NCBI GenBank assembly: GCA_026182355.1
Contig: JAPFBL010000254.1
Span: 5,825,001-5,889,000, forward strand
Reading direction: 5' to 3'
Origin: Hermatobates lingyangjiaoensis
Lineage: Eukaryota > Arthropoda > Insecta > Hemiptera > Hermatobatidae
Length of the DNA stretch: 64,000 bases
A model generated the notes under the pieces. That model searched no databases. It was not told the origin of the DNA and was given only the letters and a program-made list of their open reading frames with translations. Of the stretch, positions 43,070-53,601 are shown piece by piece (positions within the stretch are counted from its first letter, which is position 1; each line of letters begins with the position of its first letter). The position numbers and the translations under genes are program-made.

Positions 43070-45039
43070 CTTCTGTATTATCAATTGAAATAGATAATGT
43101 TGAATACTGTATCTATCGTTTACAGTTAACGAAATTAATGCGAAAGAATTACTAAAGCTTAGTCGTTAGTAGTGTCACAGTTTTGACTTGAGATCATTAA
43201 TATGGTAAGTGAAAAGAGTAATACATAAATTATTTATATATATTATTAAGTTTTTTGTTGCAGAAAAAGGATATTATTATACTTAATATTTCCATAAAAA
43301 TGAATATTACTAGTTCTATTTTACGCTGTGGGATTATTGCATGTGCACTAGTGGTGCATTAGTGCATCAGTGCATGTGGTGTGTTCATGACCAAGCCTTA
43401 CGGTCAGTAGGCCGCATGTGTTCAGCGTGACCCTTACATGTATGTACTTCCCTTTCTCCTTATCCCTTAGTTGCCTTTAGGCTGTAATGAAGGCTGATCG
43501 GTAGTTCTTAGTGCAGCTTCACCTAAACTAATGGCATATTCTGAAGTTTTGCCCCCAACATATTGAAACTCAATATATGAGGTGGAGTTCAACCCTTCTT
43601 GACTTCATCAAACAATTTTTTCCTAGAAACTTTGTATTGTTACTTTGATATTAACAACTGAATTGTTTGTTGTATTTTTACTGCAAAAAGCTTGGTGTTT
43701 TTCCTGAATTGGGTGTAATTTATTTTTACTGTTGGCATCAGATGAATCAAAGGAAAAACATAACTGTTTTCTTGCGCCAGAGTTTTCGTTAATAACTCAC
43801 ATTGACGACCATTAGAGTCTTCTCCACAGCCCCATTGATATTAACTCATTCATCTAGAGTATAACAGTATAATATTTATTTTCATGAAAACAACTACTAA
43901 ATTGAAATCATTATTTACAATAATTTATATACAATATTCGATTCTGTGCCCTATACTCTAACTGGCTAATTTATTTCACATTAATTTTGATAATATGGCA
44001 CTAAAAGAAGTACTGTTATATAGCATTTCCTACTGATGCTCAAGTCGGAGTACTCTGCAATAATACTGATTATTGAACATTACAGTTAAGGAAAAATAGT
44101 TTCCGAAAAATTATTAGGTTAATGGTATAAATTAACCCTTTGTTATTTGGGTTTATTTTAAATATGAGATAAACATAAAGTTTAACATGTTCTTATATTG
44201 TAATTTAGACATTTATAATAAATATGAGATGGTTTTGACGCTTAAATTTAAGATATTTCAAAAAGTCGAGTTAATCGATCTATGCAGTGTGCCTCTCATA
44301 TATTTACCCAAAAAGAAATGAAATAAGGCAGAGTATTGAAAAGGCTCTTATTCCGGACTGTAATGTTTTTGAAATGCGACTTGAAATTTATTTTCTGAAA
44401 GATATTTTAAGTATATTTTTCATAAGAAGAACTTTATGCAAATATTTATTATAAAGAGTCTTTTCCCTACAGTTTAGAACTGAATTTATATCTTGAATTT
44501 ACTTGAGATGGAAAACTTTACTTCTAGTTTCCCATTCGCCTTCCTCCTGACTTTTCTTGTTTCCTTTAGGAAATCTTTTTGAATTACATTTATTATGCTT
44601 GCTCTTGGTTGTTTTTTCTTTTATAAATGGCTTCCTGCTGTTTAATTAAATTTAATAAAAGGATAAAATATTGTAACATACATAATAGAGAAACTCACCC
44701 GTCAGCTATAGATAGTATATCTCATTCAAATAGAAAAAATAAAAGTTAGGATGCAAAAAATCGTTAAAACCGGTAAATTAGAATGAAAAATAAGTTATAA
44801 TAAATATATTAAATGGAGCATAATTATAAATGTAACGTTAACAAAGTAAATAATATTTTATTTAAGTATGCAATTTAAGACAATTAACATTTTTATAATT
44901 CAAGAAAAATAACAGCCATGTTGAAAATTTGCAAAAAAGTAATTGAAAAAAGAATTAATATCGGTTTGAGAGCAGTTTGGTATATTGGATACTTGGAGAA
45001 AACAATTTTTGACTTATTTTACGACTCTTGACTCGTATC
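43070..45039. other. Intron sequence, nothing recognised
   Basis: 43330-43560 is less AT-rich with short TGCATG/TGCACTAGTG repeats but no recognisable product. Confidence 0.5.
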
Positions 45040-45696
45040 CTAGAGTGCATAAATCTCATCGAAAATTGAAGCTATGTGATTTTTACTCAATCTTGTAGCG
45101 GTCTCGATACAGTGCTCTATGAGGAAACAGTGCTCCTGATTGTAACTCAAGAAGAGACTTTGAATATTTTGAAGATTGACTACGTCTATTATATATGGAT
45201 TATATTGATGCAATAGTTTTCGTAAGGTAGAGTGAAGGTTTGGAGTTGACAGACAATGCTGATGTCCAGGAGTTGGTTTGAAGATTGTATACCGGAAGAA
45301 TTCATAACACAAAAAATTGTTTAATTCCAGAGTAAGCAGGTGATGTCCATTCCGTAAGGAGGAGATTAGAGTAATAGTTGGAGAAAATATAGGAGTTTGT
45401 TGGCAGAACGACCCTAAAGTTTTATTCAATAGGTAATCTACGCCGTATTTCAGAAAAATACTATAAATAACAGATAAATTTGTTGAGTTTATCTTTACCT
45501 GTACAAAATAAATTATAAACTGAAAGGTTTCTAAATGATATTCTTTAACAATCACAATGCAAGGTTGACAAATCAAACACATAATTTTCTTTGAGATATT
45601 TTCGATAAATACATTCTTGTCAGTCAATGCTTCTTGAAATTGTCTATTTTCCTTACAAAGTTTTCTTTTAATTGCTGTCTTAGATATACTCGCCAT
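45040..45696 (-). pseudogene. Open frame beginning with a hAT-type BED finger fragment
   Basis: The Met at 45696 opens MASISKTAIKRK, then KENRQFQEALTDKNVFIENI and CLICQPCIVIVKEYHL. This matches the N-terminus of hAT-derived BED-finger proteins (GTF2IRD2/SCAND3-like: KRKVxxENRxFxExWTDxxFFxE..CLICxxxIAVxKEYNLxRHxxTxH). The Cys pair (CLIC) is present but the two His residues that should follow are missing, so the zinc site is incomplete. After about residue 62 the open frame continues to FDEIYAL at 45040 with sequence I do not recognise. The ~218-codon uninterrupted length is notable in AT-rich DNA. I favour a transposon relic; an unrecognised chimeric gene is possible. Confidence 0.5.
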
Positions 45697-46440
45697 TTTT
45701 ATAAATTTACAAATTGCGTGCAATCCACTATCAATGAAGAAAGAACCAAGAAGGCTCCAAAATTTCACATAGTTTTTTATGTAATGCATGAGAATACTGC
45801 TGCACTCAGTCAGTAATATACTGTTCTATAGCAGTTTTCAGTGTTTTAATAACTTCGTATTTTTTGCACTATATAACACCAAAATGACAAATACTGAGAA
45901 ACACCCAGTAATTAGAAACGTACAGAAGGGCTGGAAATACGTAACTGACTGTACTCTCTCATAACCCACGGTTGCCAGATGTTACTATTAAAGCAAGCCA
46001 AAATGGCGATAATAGAAGTAAGAAGAGGAAAAATTTTGTAATTGCTTTCAACTAGGAAAATACCTTTATAGAACAGTTTTTTTTTCTTCAACAAGACTTT
46101 TGTAATGCAGATTTAAAACTATATCTAATTAGTTATGGAAAGTTTATCAAGCCACTGTCAATTGTGGTAACAAAAAAGCAAATCTGGTAACCCCTCCTAC
46201 AGCGATCAAGCTGAATCATTGAGTTGGTTTTAGACATATCTGAACGTGAGCCATCAAGGGCCGCACCGACTCCCTCGATACCCCGGGGTTAGATATAGAG
46301 ATATATTCTTCAATCCTTTTTTTCAGGTATTATGTTTTTTATAAATTTAACTCAGATGTAATGAGTCTTTTAGACTAAATTTTAGGTAAGGTTGTTGTTA
46401 TTACTGTACCATTTTTATTATCATTCATTTTAATTCATTC
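45697..46440. other. Intron sequence, nothing recognised
   Basis: No supported feature. Confidence 0.5.
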
Positions 46441-46449
46441 ATGAATTGC

Positions 46450-47280
46450 ATCCTTCAGTAAGCTGGTGTGTGTTTTGTAAAAAGTTCCAGGCAGTAGAGG
46501 TTTGTTTTGCTCCAACCTTTTCTAGCTGGCACGCTGTCTCATCTCTGCATTCCTTTGTATCCAGATACCCACAACAGAGTGCTCATTTTACAGCTTTTAT
46601 AGTTAATTTTTTGCCCGTCAGTATAGCAAACAAAAGCCTTTTTCTCGAAATCAGGAAGATTCTAATCCAGGAGATCATTCCTTGACTAGATCATTCCAAA
46701 AATATTCTATGAAGGAAATTGTTTCTCGTAACATTTAGGCCAAACTTTAATGCTCACCACCAATAAATTTTTGAGCATATTTTCTCCTATGGAGATATTT
46801 TGTACTAATCTTAATAAACCGCACATCGTAACTTTTTTGATGAAAACAGTAATAGTAATATCTTAGTAATATCTAAGAAGAAGAGTGGGTGTTGAAGGGA
46901 AGAGTTGATAACTTCTCCAATTAATCTTTTGTCTCCAAAAGTATTTCTGTATCTTTGATAGTTCTAGCTTAATATTTTTAATAAAAGTGTTCTGAAATCT
47001 ATCTTCCAACTCCTTGAGAAAGGTTTAACGACCGTTTTAGGTGGATTTATACAACCTTTACTCATCTTTCAACCACTTGTAGACATGCTGCATTATCTCA
47101 AAGGCATTACTATCAAGCACTGCTCTTCTTACAATAACAAAGTCATCTTCATATTCTGGCTTAACTTAAACTTTATTATTTAGAGTATTCAGTAGGTCAT
47201 CAACAACTGATATCATAATAGGAGCGATAGCACACCACCCTGAGGACAGTTTTAGTGGTCAGAATTTAAGTTGCTGTAGA
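46450..47280 (-). pseudogene. LINE relic: reverse transcriptase palm plus RNase H
   Basis: On the minus strand from about 47265: CPQGGVLS, then ISVVDDLLNTLNNKV, PEYEDDFVIVRRAVLD and INPPKTVVKPFSR. This matches the reverse transcriptase series [GC]CPQGGVLSPLL, V[VD][DE]LL..LN, YADD[FL]xI and NPxKTxxxPF[TS]R. The central YADD is degraded to YEDD. About 400 bases further on, LLWVSGYKGMQR, then LEKVGAKQTS (46600-46480), resembles the RNase H motif LxWVPGHxGIxGN..LARxGA. RT followed by RNase H in this order is typical of the I/R1 group of non-LTR elements. Multiple stops and frameshifts make it dead. Confidence 0.7.
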
Positions 47281-48290
47281 TCTAATACTTACACTAATTA
47301 TTTTTGCATTAGATTATTGTAATCAATTTTTAGTTTCAAAATTAAAAAAAACAGTACTAAACAATAGATTTGAAGGAGTGGTTTTTTTTCAATGATTTTT
47401 GAGTTTTGGTAAGAACAATTTTTAGAATTGATTCTGACGATTACAATTATGATAGGTGAGTTGTTCCTAATGAAGTTGTGTATTTATCTAAAATTTTCAT
47501 TTTACTGTAGGAAAAAATTTTTTTATTTTTAATGTAATATTGCTTTTTCAATATATTAAGATAATAAAATTCTGGTTTTGCAACGATCTGAAATCACTGT
47601 GACTCTCCCCGTGATCTTCTTCAAAGAAATAAATATTTGTTATTTCATTTACTTTTCCGAATTTTTTTCCGTATACATTAGAGAATGCTTGTTCACATTT
47701 TTTAACTGATCTCTGGATTGAATTAGCGCTGTCAATGACGAGATTTAATACTATCTTTTCCCTTCCTATTTGTTTACGGTTTATATTGGTCTATAATTCA
47801 TGGAAAGTTTTTGTCACAAATAATTATAAAAACATTTCGTTTAAGTTACACATATTGGCATTACCTTTCTTTATTTTCTGAACCTTCGAATGTTTATACT
47901 ATGTACTTTAGGTGGTGCCCCTATATACAAAAAAAAAAAAAGAAAAGCAAAAGGAAAGAAAACTATTGGAAAACAGTTTTCTCAATCTAGTAAAGAGATA
48001 AAAAGCATTTGAAATAAAACTTTGAAGTTAGATAAATGAGACTAGCAATATCAGGTGAAGGTATCAAGTAAAAGAACTGCAGAAACTATTTAAGGTAGAA
48101 TAAAAGTTGTGTGCTACAAGCCAACAACAGACTTCAATTACACATCGGAGCTAAATAACCGGGCATTTGACTTATATCTCGCCATCAAACACTTTCAGTG
48201 AATAAGGGATTGATTTATCATTGCCAGTTATAAAATAATCCGAGCAAAGCCGAGTACATCAATATATATATATATAAGTCTCGACCGTGA
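47281..48290. other. Intron sequence, nothing recognised
   Basis: Contains an A-rich tract near 47930. No supported feature. Confidence 0.5.
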
Positions 48291-48296
48291 AGTAAA

Positions 48297-48642
48297 AACA
48301 AAATAAAAGCTCATCAGGACTCGGTCAGTTCTTCAGGCTCAAATTAAAATTTCAATGTCAACTTTTAAGTTTTTATTTAAAACCTTTTTCATAGGCCTAC
48401 AAAACAGAGGAAATATAAGAAATAATACAATCATTCAAAAATCAAACATACACAAAAGCTTAATGTCAAACTAAGTATTTCATTAGAGATTATTTTACAA
48501 AGAAATACACAAATTGTTTTCATTGTAAAACAATTATATTTCCCCCGATTTGTAGGCCAATGAAAAAAGTTTTACATAATATCCAAAACATTGGCAATGA
48601 TAGTTTAATTTGAGCCTGAAGAACTGACCGAGTCCTGATAAA

Positions 48643-48650
<8 letters not shown>
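48297..48650. repeat. Long foldback repeat with CCTGAAGAACTGA arms
   Basis: Arms of about 115 bases (48297-48413 and 48535-48650) are inverted copies sharing ATTTGAGCCTGAAGAACTGA, CCGAGTCCTGAT and a TTGTAGGCC block. A single direct copy occurs near 14020-14110. It is another family of the same style, but without a GAAA core. Confidence 0.85.
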
Positions 48651-48674
<24 letters not shown>

Positions 48675-48675
48675 A
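48644..48675. repeat. (TA)n tract
   Basis: TA run between two foldback-type repeats. Confidence 0.9.
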
Positions 48676-48725
48676 CACAAAATAAACAGTGACACATAGA
48701 CTGAAACATAACAAAGACTCACTTT

Positions 48726-48762
48726 TCAATATTTCGACCGTAATGGCGGTCGTCCTCAGGAG
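48726..48762 (-). ncRNA. Hammerhead-like core with strong stem II
   Basis: Minus strand: CTC, CTGAGGA, C, GACCG-CCATTA-CGGTC (five perfect pairs), GAAA, TAT (palindrome ATAT), T, GA. Stem I has only two pairs. The surrounding arm (about 48676-48800) is unpaired and lies between TA tracts. Confidence 0.45.
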
Positions 48763-48807
48763 AAGAAGTGAATTGAAGGAGGGACGACAGTCAACTGATA
48801 TATACTG

Positions 48808-48838
<31 letters not shown>

Positions 48839-48863
48839 TAGTTGTGTTTTATTTTCAGTTTTT

Positions 48864-48906
48864 GACTCTGATGAAGACAGCTTCTTGCAGTTGAATAATC
48901 TTAGTC
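48864..48906 (+). repeat. Decayed solo GACT-CTGATGA repeat
   Basis: GACT, CTGATGA and AGTC remain, but GAAA has become GAAT and GATC has become AATC. TA tract upstream at 48808-48834. Confidence 0.7.
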
Positions 48907-49965
48907 TTTTTTCCCATTTCTTTTTCTGGTTTGAACATTGTTTATTGTGAAATGTTATATATATAAAACTGTAAATATTTTTTATTACTAAGTAGAATAA
49001 AAGTAATTCAAAATTTTGCCAACTTCGTAAGAATAATTTTTAATAATTATTTTTTCTGATCTAATAATGAATGTATTAGCTTTTACTCTCGTAATTTTAT
49101 TTGTATTCGCACAAATATATACCAAAGTTTCCTTTTCATGTTGATATGAAAACTACTGCCGTAAATTTACAAATGGATATGATTCAATTATACATCAAAA
49201 ATAAACTTTTTTATAAGAGTTATGCTAAAACTAGAAAGCATACAAATTTATAATATTCTCGTATATCCTTAATTTCTTTCAGGATGAGTTATAAGTGCCT
49301 TTGAATTTGCATATGAATTATGTATTTGCTTTTGAATAATGAAGAATACTTAAAATAAACCTCTTGCATTTGAGAATCATTGAGCAGAAAACAGAATTAC
49401 ATGTAAATGTAACCAAGCATCTTATTAATGCGAATTTCAAAGGAAATAGATCATCAATAAAGAATTTTCCTTTTTTTTTCATTCCGATATTTTGCGACAA
49501 AAAAGTGACTGTCCGTTTATTTAATGCAGAATGGTTTTAAAGGAAATGCAACAAAGTTGCCATTATTGACTGGACTTAGCATATGGTTTGCATTCATTTA
49601 ATTTTACGGTTTATCTGTTTTTCACTTAATTAAACAATCTACAACATCTTTTTTGGTACAAAAAAACCATAATGCTTTAAAGATTCAGATTACATCTGAC
49701 AAAAATTTTCGTTGATCAAGTTACTAAACTTCTTTCAGTATTAATATTACAATACTCCTAGTCCACTTTACTACGCTAAAAGGTATTGATGGTAAAGGAT
49801 TATTTTAAAATGAGCAATCATTAAAGAGTTAAAATTTAATGTTTCTAAATATTAGTAAGGAGACCAATACTCATTATTGACAAAGACGGTTGATATTATT
49901 CAATATCAATAATACTTGTGTTGTATAATTAACAACAGGAATAAATTTGTGCCCCCTTGAAAAAA
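48907..49965. other. Intron sequence, nothing recognised
   Basis: No supported feature. Confidence 0.5.
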
Positions 49966-49969
49966 GAAG

Positions 49970-51060
49970 TGTGTATCTTTAATCAAGTCACCCAGCGCAG
50001 TTTGCTGGCTAGCTTGATTCCCAGGTATCGGCTGGAGCTTGTTACCTAGATTCTAGCTGCATCGTTTACAAGTTCGAGGTTGTAGACAAGGTGAATACGT
50101 GTGGTCTTTTCATAGTTTACGATCATGTTGTTTTCTTCACATCATGTTTTGATTCTGCTGACAGCTTCTTTAAGAATTGCTTCCATGGAGGCCACATTTT
50201 TTCTTGTAGCCAAAATAGTAACACAATCAGTTTAGTAGAGCATTTTGACACCAAGAATTTTGTTTTAATTCACTAATAAAGTTTTTTATGCAGATGTTAA
50301 AAAGGTTGCAGCTGCTATATTAGAAGGGCTCCTTGTGTTAAACCTCGTTTTTCTTTTCAATAAGTGGAGGTTATATCACTATATAGAACTTTACTAAAAT
50401 GTTGTCTGAGGAAGTTGTTGAACAATTTCAACATGTTTCTCGCTAAATCTGTTCTATTATATTAATGTAGGAGAATCTGCTTATTGTACTCTAGACACCT
50501 TTACTTTAGTCCTATTCTTCCTTAAGTCTATACAAGCCAAAAGTTTCTGAAAAAGTTTCTTTTGCGATATAATATAATTTTACGATTAATTGAGCTTGTC
50601 TTCCTCAGTTAGATGCACTCACTAATTCTATTAGGTCCTACTATTGTTTTTTCCATGATTGCGCTGATTCTGAAGAGGCTCTAAATTTGTATTCATTTGA
50701 TGTCTAGAAATTTGTGCTTGGATGAATCTAAGATGGTTTCATATACGTTTTTTTATGATCTTTTTCGGATTACCACATATAACATTCTCGTTCAATGTAT
50801 GTTACTGTTTAAATTCCACCCCAGAAGTTTTTTGGGGGGTTCTTTTTTGAGATTTTTTAGTCAAGACAAAAAGAGGTAGTTCGGTGCCCGCAGCTAAAGG
50901 AGCTTTGGTTTTGTTCAGTTATACTGAGTGGAGAGTTTTCAAGGATGTTCCCTAATGGTATGTCTCACAGTCGTACTTCTCTCGTAACCCAACTGGTTGA
51001 CTTTGCGTTAAAGTTACCGAAGATAACTCTTCACTGTCTATAGCTTAAATCAGCTAGATA
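49970..51060 (-). pseudogene. LINE relic: endonuclease and reverse transcriptase fragments
   Basis: Minus strand, in order: GDFNAKSTSWGYER near 51010-50970, the APE-endonuclease GDFNAKHxxWG motif; RGLTQGALL near 50345-50315, the RT motif GxxQGSxLSP; then NVASMEAILKEAV, CEENNMIVNYEKT and RYLGIKLASKLRWVT (50200-49985). The last blocks match the RT thumb pattern [IL]xxWCxxNxLxxNxxKT..YLGIxLDxxLxW. Stops, frame changes and a compressed spacing (about 600 bases between motifs) show it is a decayed, internally deleted copy. It is distinct from the relic at 46450-47280; Jockey or CR1-like is possible. Confidence 0.7.
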
Positions 51061-52430
51061 TAATTAAAGTTGTAATTTGGGGGATTGATATCTCAATGAT
51101 TTGTAAAATTCGTGGAATCGCCTACGTCCTAGCATATAGAATTTTCAATTTGAGAATATTTTCTTCGAACGGGATTTGCGAACTCGGTATTTGCGTCATT
51201 CCCAAGAACAGTTATTGACCTCTGTGTAACGATTATATAGAGTAATTACCAACTTGATAAAATTCCGTCTTTTTGGAGGATCTTCACCTTCTGCGATAAA
51301 GAAGATATGTTGTTGACTTGTTTGTTATTTAAAATACACTTCAACCCGTTTTGTTAATTCAACAATGTATAAATAGTTCAGATAATGGTATTCAGAAGAG
51401 AATATAAATATATATATAATCCATGGTATGTGGCATCCATGTTTTCGAGGAAGAGATTTTGAAAAGAATTAAAAAAAATTATTTCTGGTTAAATATGAAA
51501 ACAATATTACTGATTCTTATTTCATTTATTTGTGAAGCTTGTATCTGCCTTATTACTATTTAGTCTATGTCATTTCTAATAAATCTCTATAAAATGTTTG
51601 CCAAGAAACAAATATATTACAATCAAATGACATTGTACAATGATAAATACTAGTGTAAGACGTCGATCTGGCTAGACTAAATTCGGTGATAAACCCCAAA
51701 GACACGACGTATCGAGAACTATCCAAGATGGCTGCATCAACTCCTCCTCAGCAGCCTCTGTCATTATTTAATAATTGGTATTGATATTAATTTAATTATT
51801 ATGCATTTTAATGATATTACAATAACATAAAAATAAAAATCTAGAAATTAAATAGATGAACATTAAATTAAATCGGAGTAACTTTAAACTGGATACATTT
51901 AACTCAACAATAAAGTTTAAATGGTTTTAAACAGGAGGGAAACAATGAAAGGAACATTTTTTAAAAAAGAAGAGTTGGCAGTCCAGCAGACAATAATTGG
52001 ACGTGTCACTGGGCCGTGGAAGTGATAGGATAATTCGGTTGTGACCGCTTATCTGCATCACCCCGCACCGTATTAACACAAAATTGCATACATCCCACGA
52101 GTAATAATGATGCTATCTCAGGCTTCCAGTTAAACAAAGAGGAATTTTTTTTACCACAGAGGCGTTTTCGACATCATACCAGACTGTATGTTCACGAGAC
52201 TATACTTATTAAAATAAAATTTGTTTTATATAACTTAGATAATGAAATTTATTTAAATACTTTTACAATAATATGATTTATTTTTAACTAATTAAATGAG
52301 TTATATCATATGGTAATATATTTTTTCTTAATATTTTATGAATAATATTAATTTAAATAGTTCCCTTTCTAATCTGAAATACAAAAATCATAATAGGAAA
52401 TCATAATGTCAAATTAGAATTCTCCTAGTA
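51061..52430. other. Intron sequence, nothing recognised
   Basis: May contain the 5' part of the LINE relic (51061-51350), but no further motif is readable. Confidence 0.4.
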
Positions 52431-52434
52431 AAAT

Positions 52435-53000
52435 ACCATCTGAGCAGCAGGATTCTACATCCTTTCTGGTTAGGGACTACCACAGCGTTCTTGCGAACTC
52501 GGTCGTCCCCTCCGAAGAGGGCAATGACTGTTACCCCGGGACCAGGGCTTGCTACTGATAGTTCATTGGACTCCATCAGGGTGTCATTGTGAGGAGTCTT
52601 GACACCTAAGTGCACGACTCATAGAAAGAGAATACAAATCTATCATTGGCTAAAAGCCACCTGTATGGGCTAGTTATGGGAGCCTCTAAGGTCTCTCGTT
52701 GGCCAACTGTCACCAGTACTTAACATAAAAGGGCTAGAAGGGGTGGTGAGCTCGAGCCTCTACTAGGCAAGTGTACCAGTTGTCCAGTCCAATCAGCTGA
52801 GTTCAAGGCCTGGTTTGGAACTCCCCTGGATGCTAAGCAGGGATCCTCCCGAGAAGTTACTGCTTCTCACAAAGCGACCAGAAGAGCTACCCAACTTGGG
52901 TGAAAACCAACAGCCACTACGAGTCCAACCTAGGTTGGTGGGATGGAGAGAGACCCCTCCATGGTCCCCAGCCGCCCGTTGTTTCTACTTATTTTAAGAG
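52435..53000. other. Unexplained GC-richer island
   Basis: About 560 bases of balanced composition just upstream of the arrestin exon. Open frames are short and overlap on both strands, with no recognisable domain. A transposon 5' end or a regulatory island are both possible. Confidence 0.35.
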
Positions 53001-53172
53001 TTACGTATCAAATTCCGGACCAAAGTTCCTACTGAACCTGCTTAGCTACAGGAAAGATCAGTGGCCTTTCTTTGTCTGTCCCTGGTTCAATGAACCTGTG
53101 GATATATATATATAACTTTAAATTACACAAAGCACGACACAGAAAAGAGAATACAAAGAAAACTTACAGAAT

Positions 53173-53205
53173 TCAATATTTCGAACTGTTGTTCGTCATC
53201 AGGAG
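53173..53205 (-). ncRNA. Hammerhead-like core, stem I weak
   Basis: Minus strand: CTC, CTGATGA, C, GAAC-AACA-GTTC (four perfect pairs), GAAA, TAT (palindrome ATAT), T, GA. Only two stem I pairs. It lies in a solo arm (53116-53215) next to TA tracts at 53102 and 53268. Confidence 0.45.
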
Positions 53206-53264
53206 AGTAGACTAGTAGAGAGGACGAAGTGAGAGAGATCTCCCCACGTCGAAGAACGGAGCGC

Positions 53265-53267
<3 letters not shown>

Positions 53268-53298
<31 letters not shown>
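53268..53298. repeat. (TA)n tract
   Basis: TA run about 180 bases upstream of the arrestin exon. Confidence 0.9.
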
Positions 53299-53301
<3 letters not shown>

Positions 53302-53478
53302 CTCATGCAGCCTGCGGATATAGCTCCATGGTCCCACTAGGGACTAGTAAAATAAAAGTGACTCGTCTCAGTTGACATTCGTCGCAAAATACAAACCGTA
53401 AAGTAGTTTATTGCAGCCAAATCGGGGAGTATGCAGTGTTGCCAAATACAACGTCCTGAAATTAGTTTTTGTTTGCAG

Positions 53479-53601
53479 CGGTGCGAGTGGGACTGCGGGG
53501 AAAAGCTCACGCTGAATGGAAGGTAGTCATCAGTGGGGACCGACGGACTGTCAGGGACGACCAGTACTTCATAGATGAACGAGCCATCATCTGGGGAAAA
53601 G
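53479..53601 (+). CDS. Arrestin domain-containing protein, second recognised coding exon
   Basis: A 123-base exon with phase 1 at both ends. It encodes VRVGLRGKAHAEW, then KVVISGDRRT and DDQYFIDERAIIWGKG, typical of the alpha-arrestin N-terminal domain (V-x-L-x-G-x-A-x-[VA]-x-W, later [DE]xxYF). The acceptor TTTGCAG ends at 53478. The donor GTAACG begins at 53602, so one base of the next codon (G) is left at the end. Base composition is GC-richer than the flanks, as in the first exon. The following intron runs at least to 64000, so the rest of the arrestin fold and the C-terminal tail with any PPxY ubiquitin-ligase motifs lie outside the window. Confidence 0.85.

Larger units (their letters stand above)
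3160..53478 (+). other. ~50.3-kb phase-1 intron of the arrestin-domain gene
   Basis: The donor GTAAGC is at 3160 and the acceptor TTTGCAG ends at 53478. Joining the flanking exons completes a split serine codon (T+CG) and restores arrestin homology with no residue obviously missing, so no coding exon is expected between them. The intron contains a complete WDR55-like gene and most of the transposon relics listed here. Confidence 0.8.
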
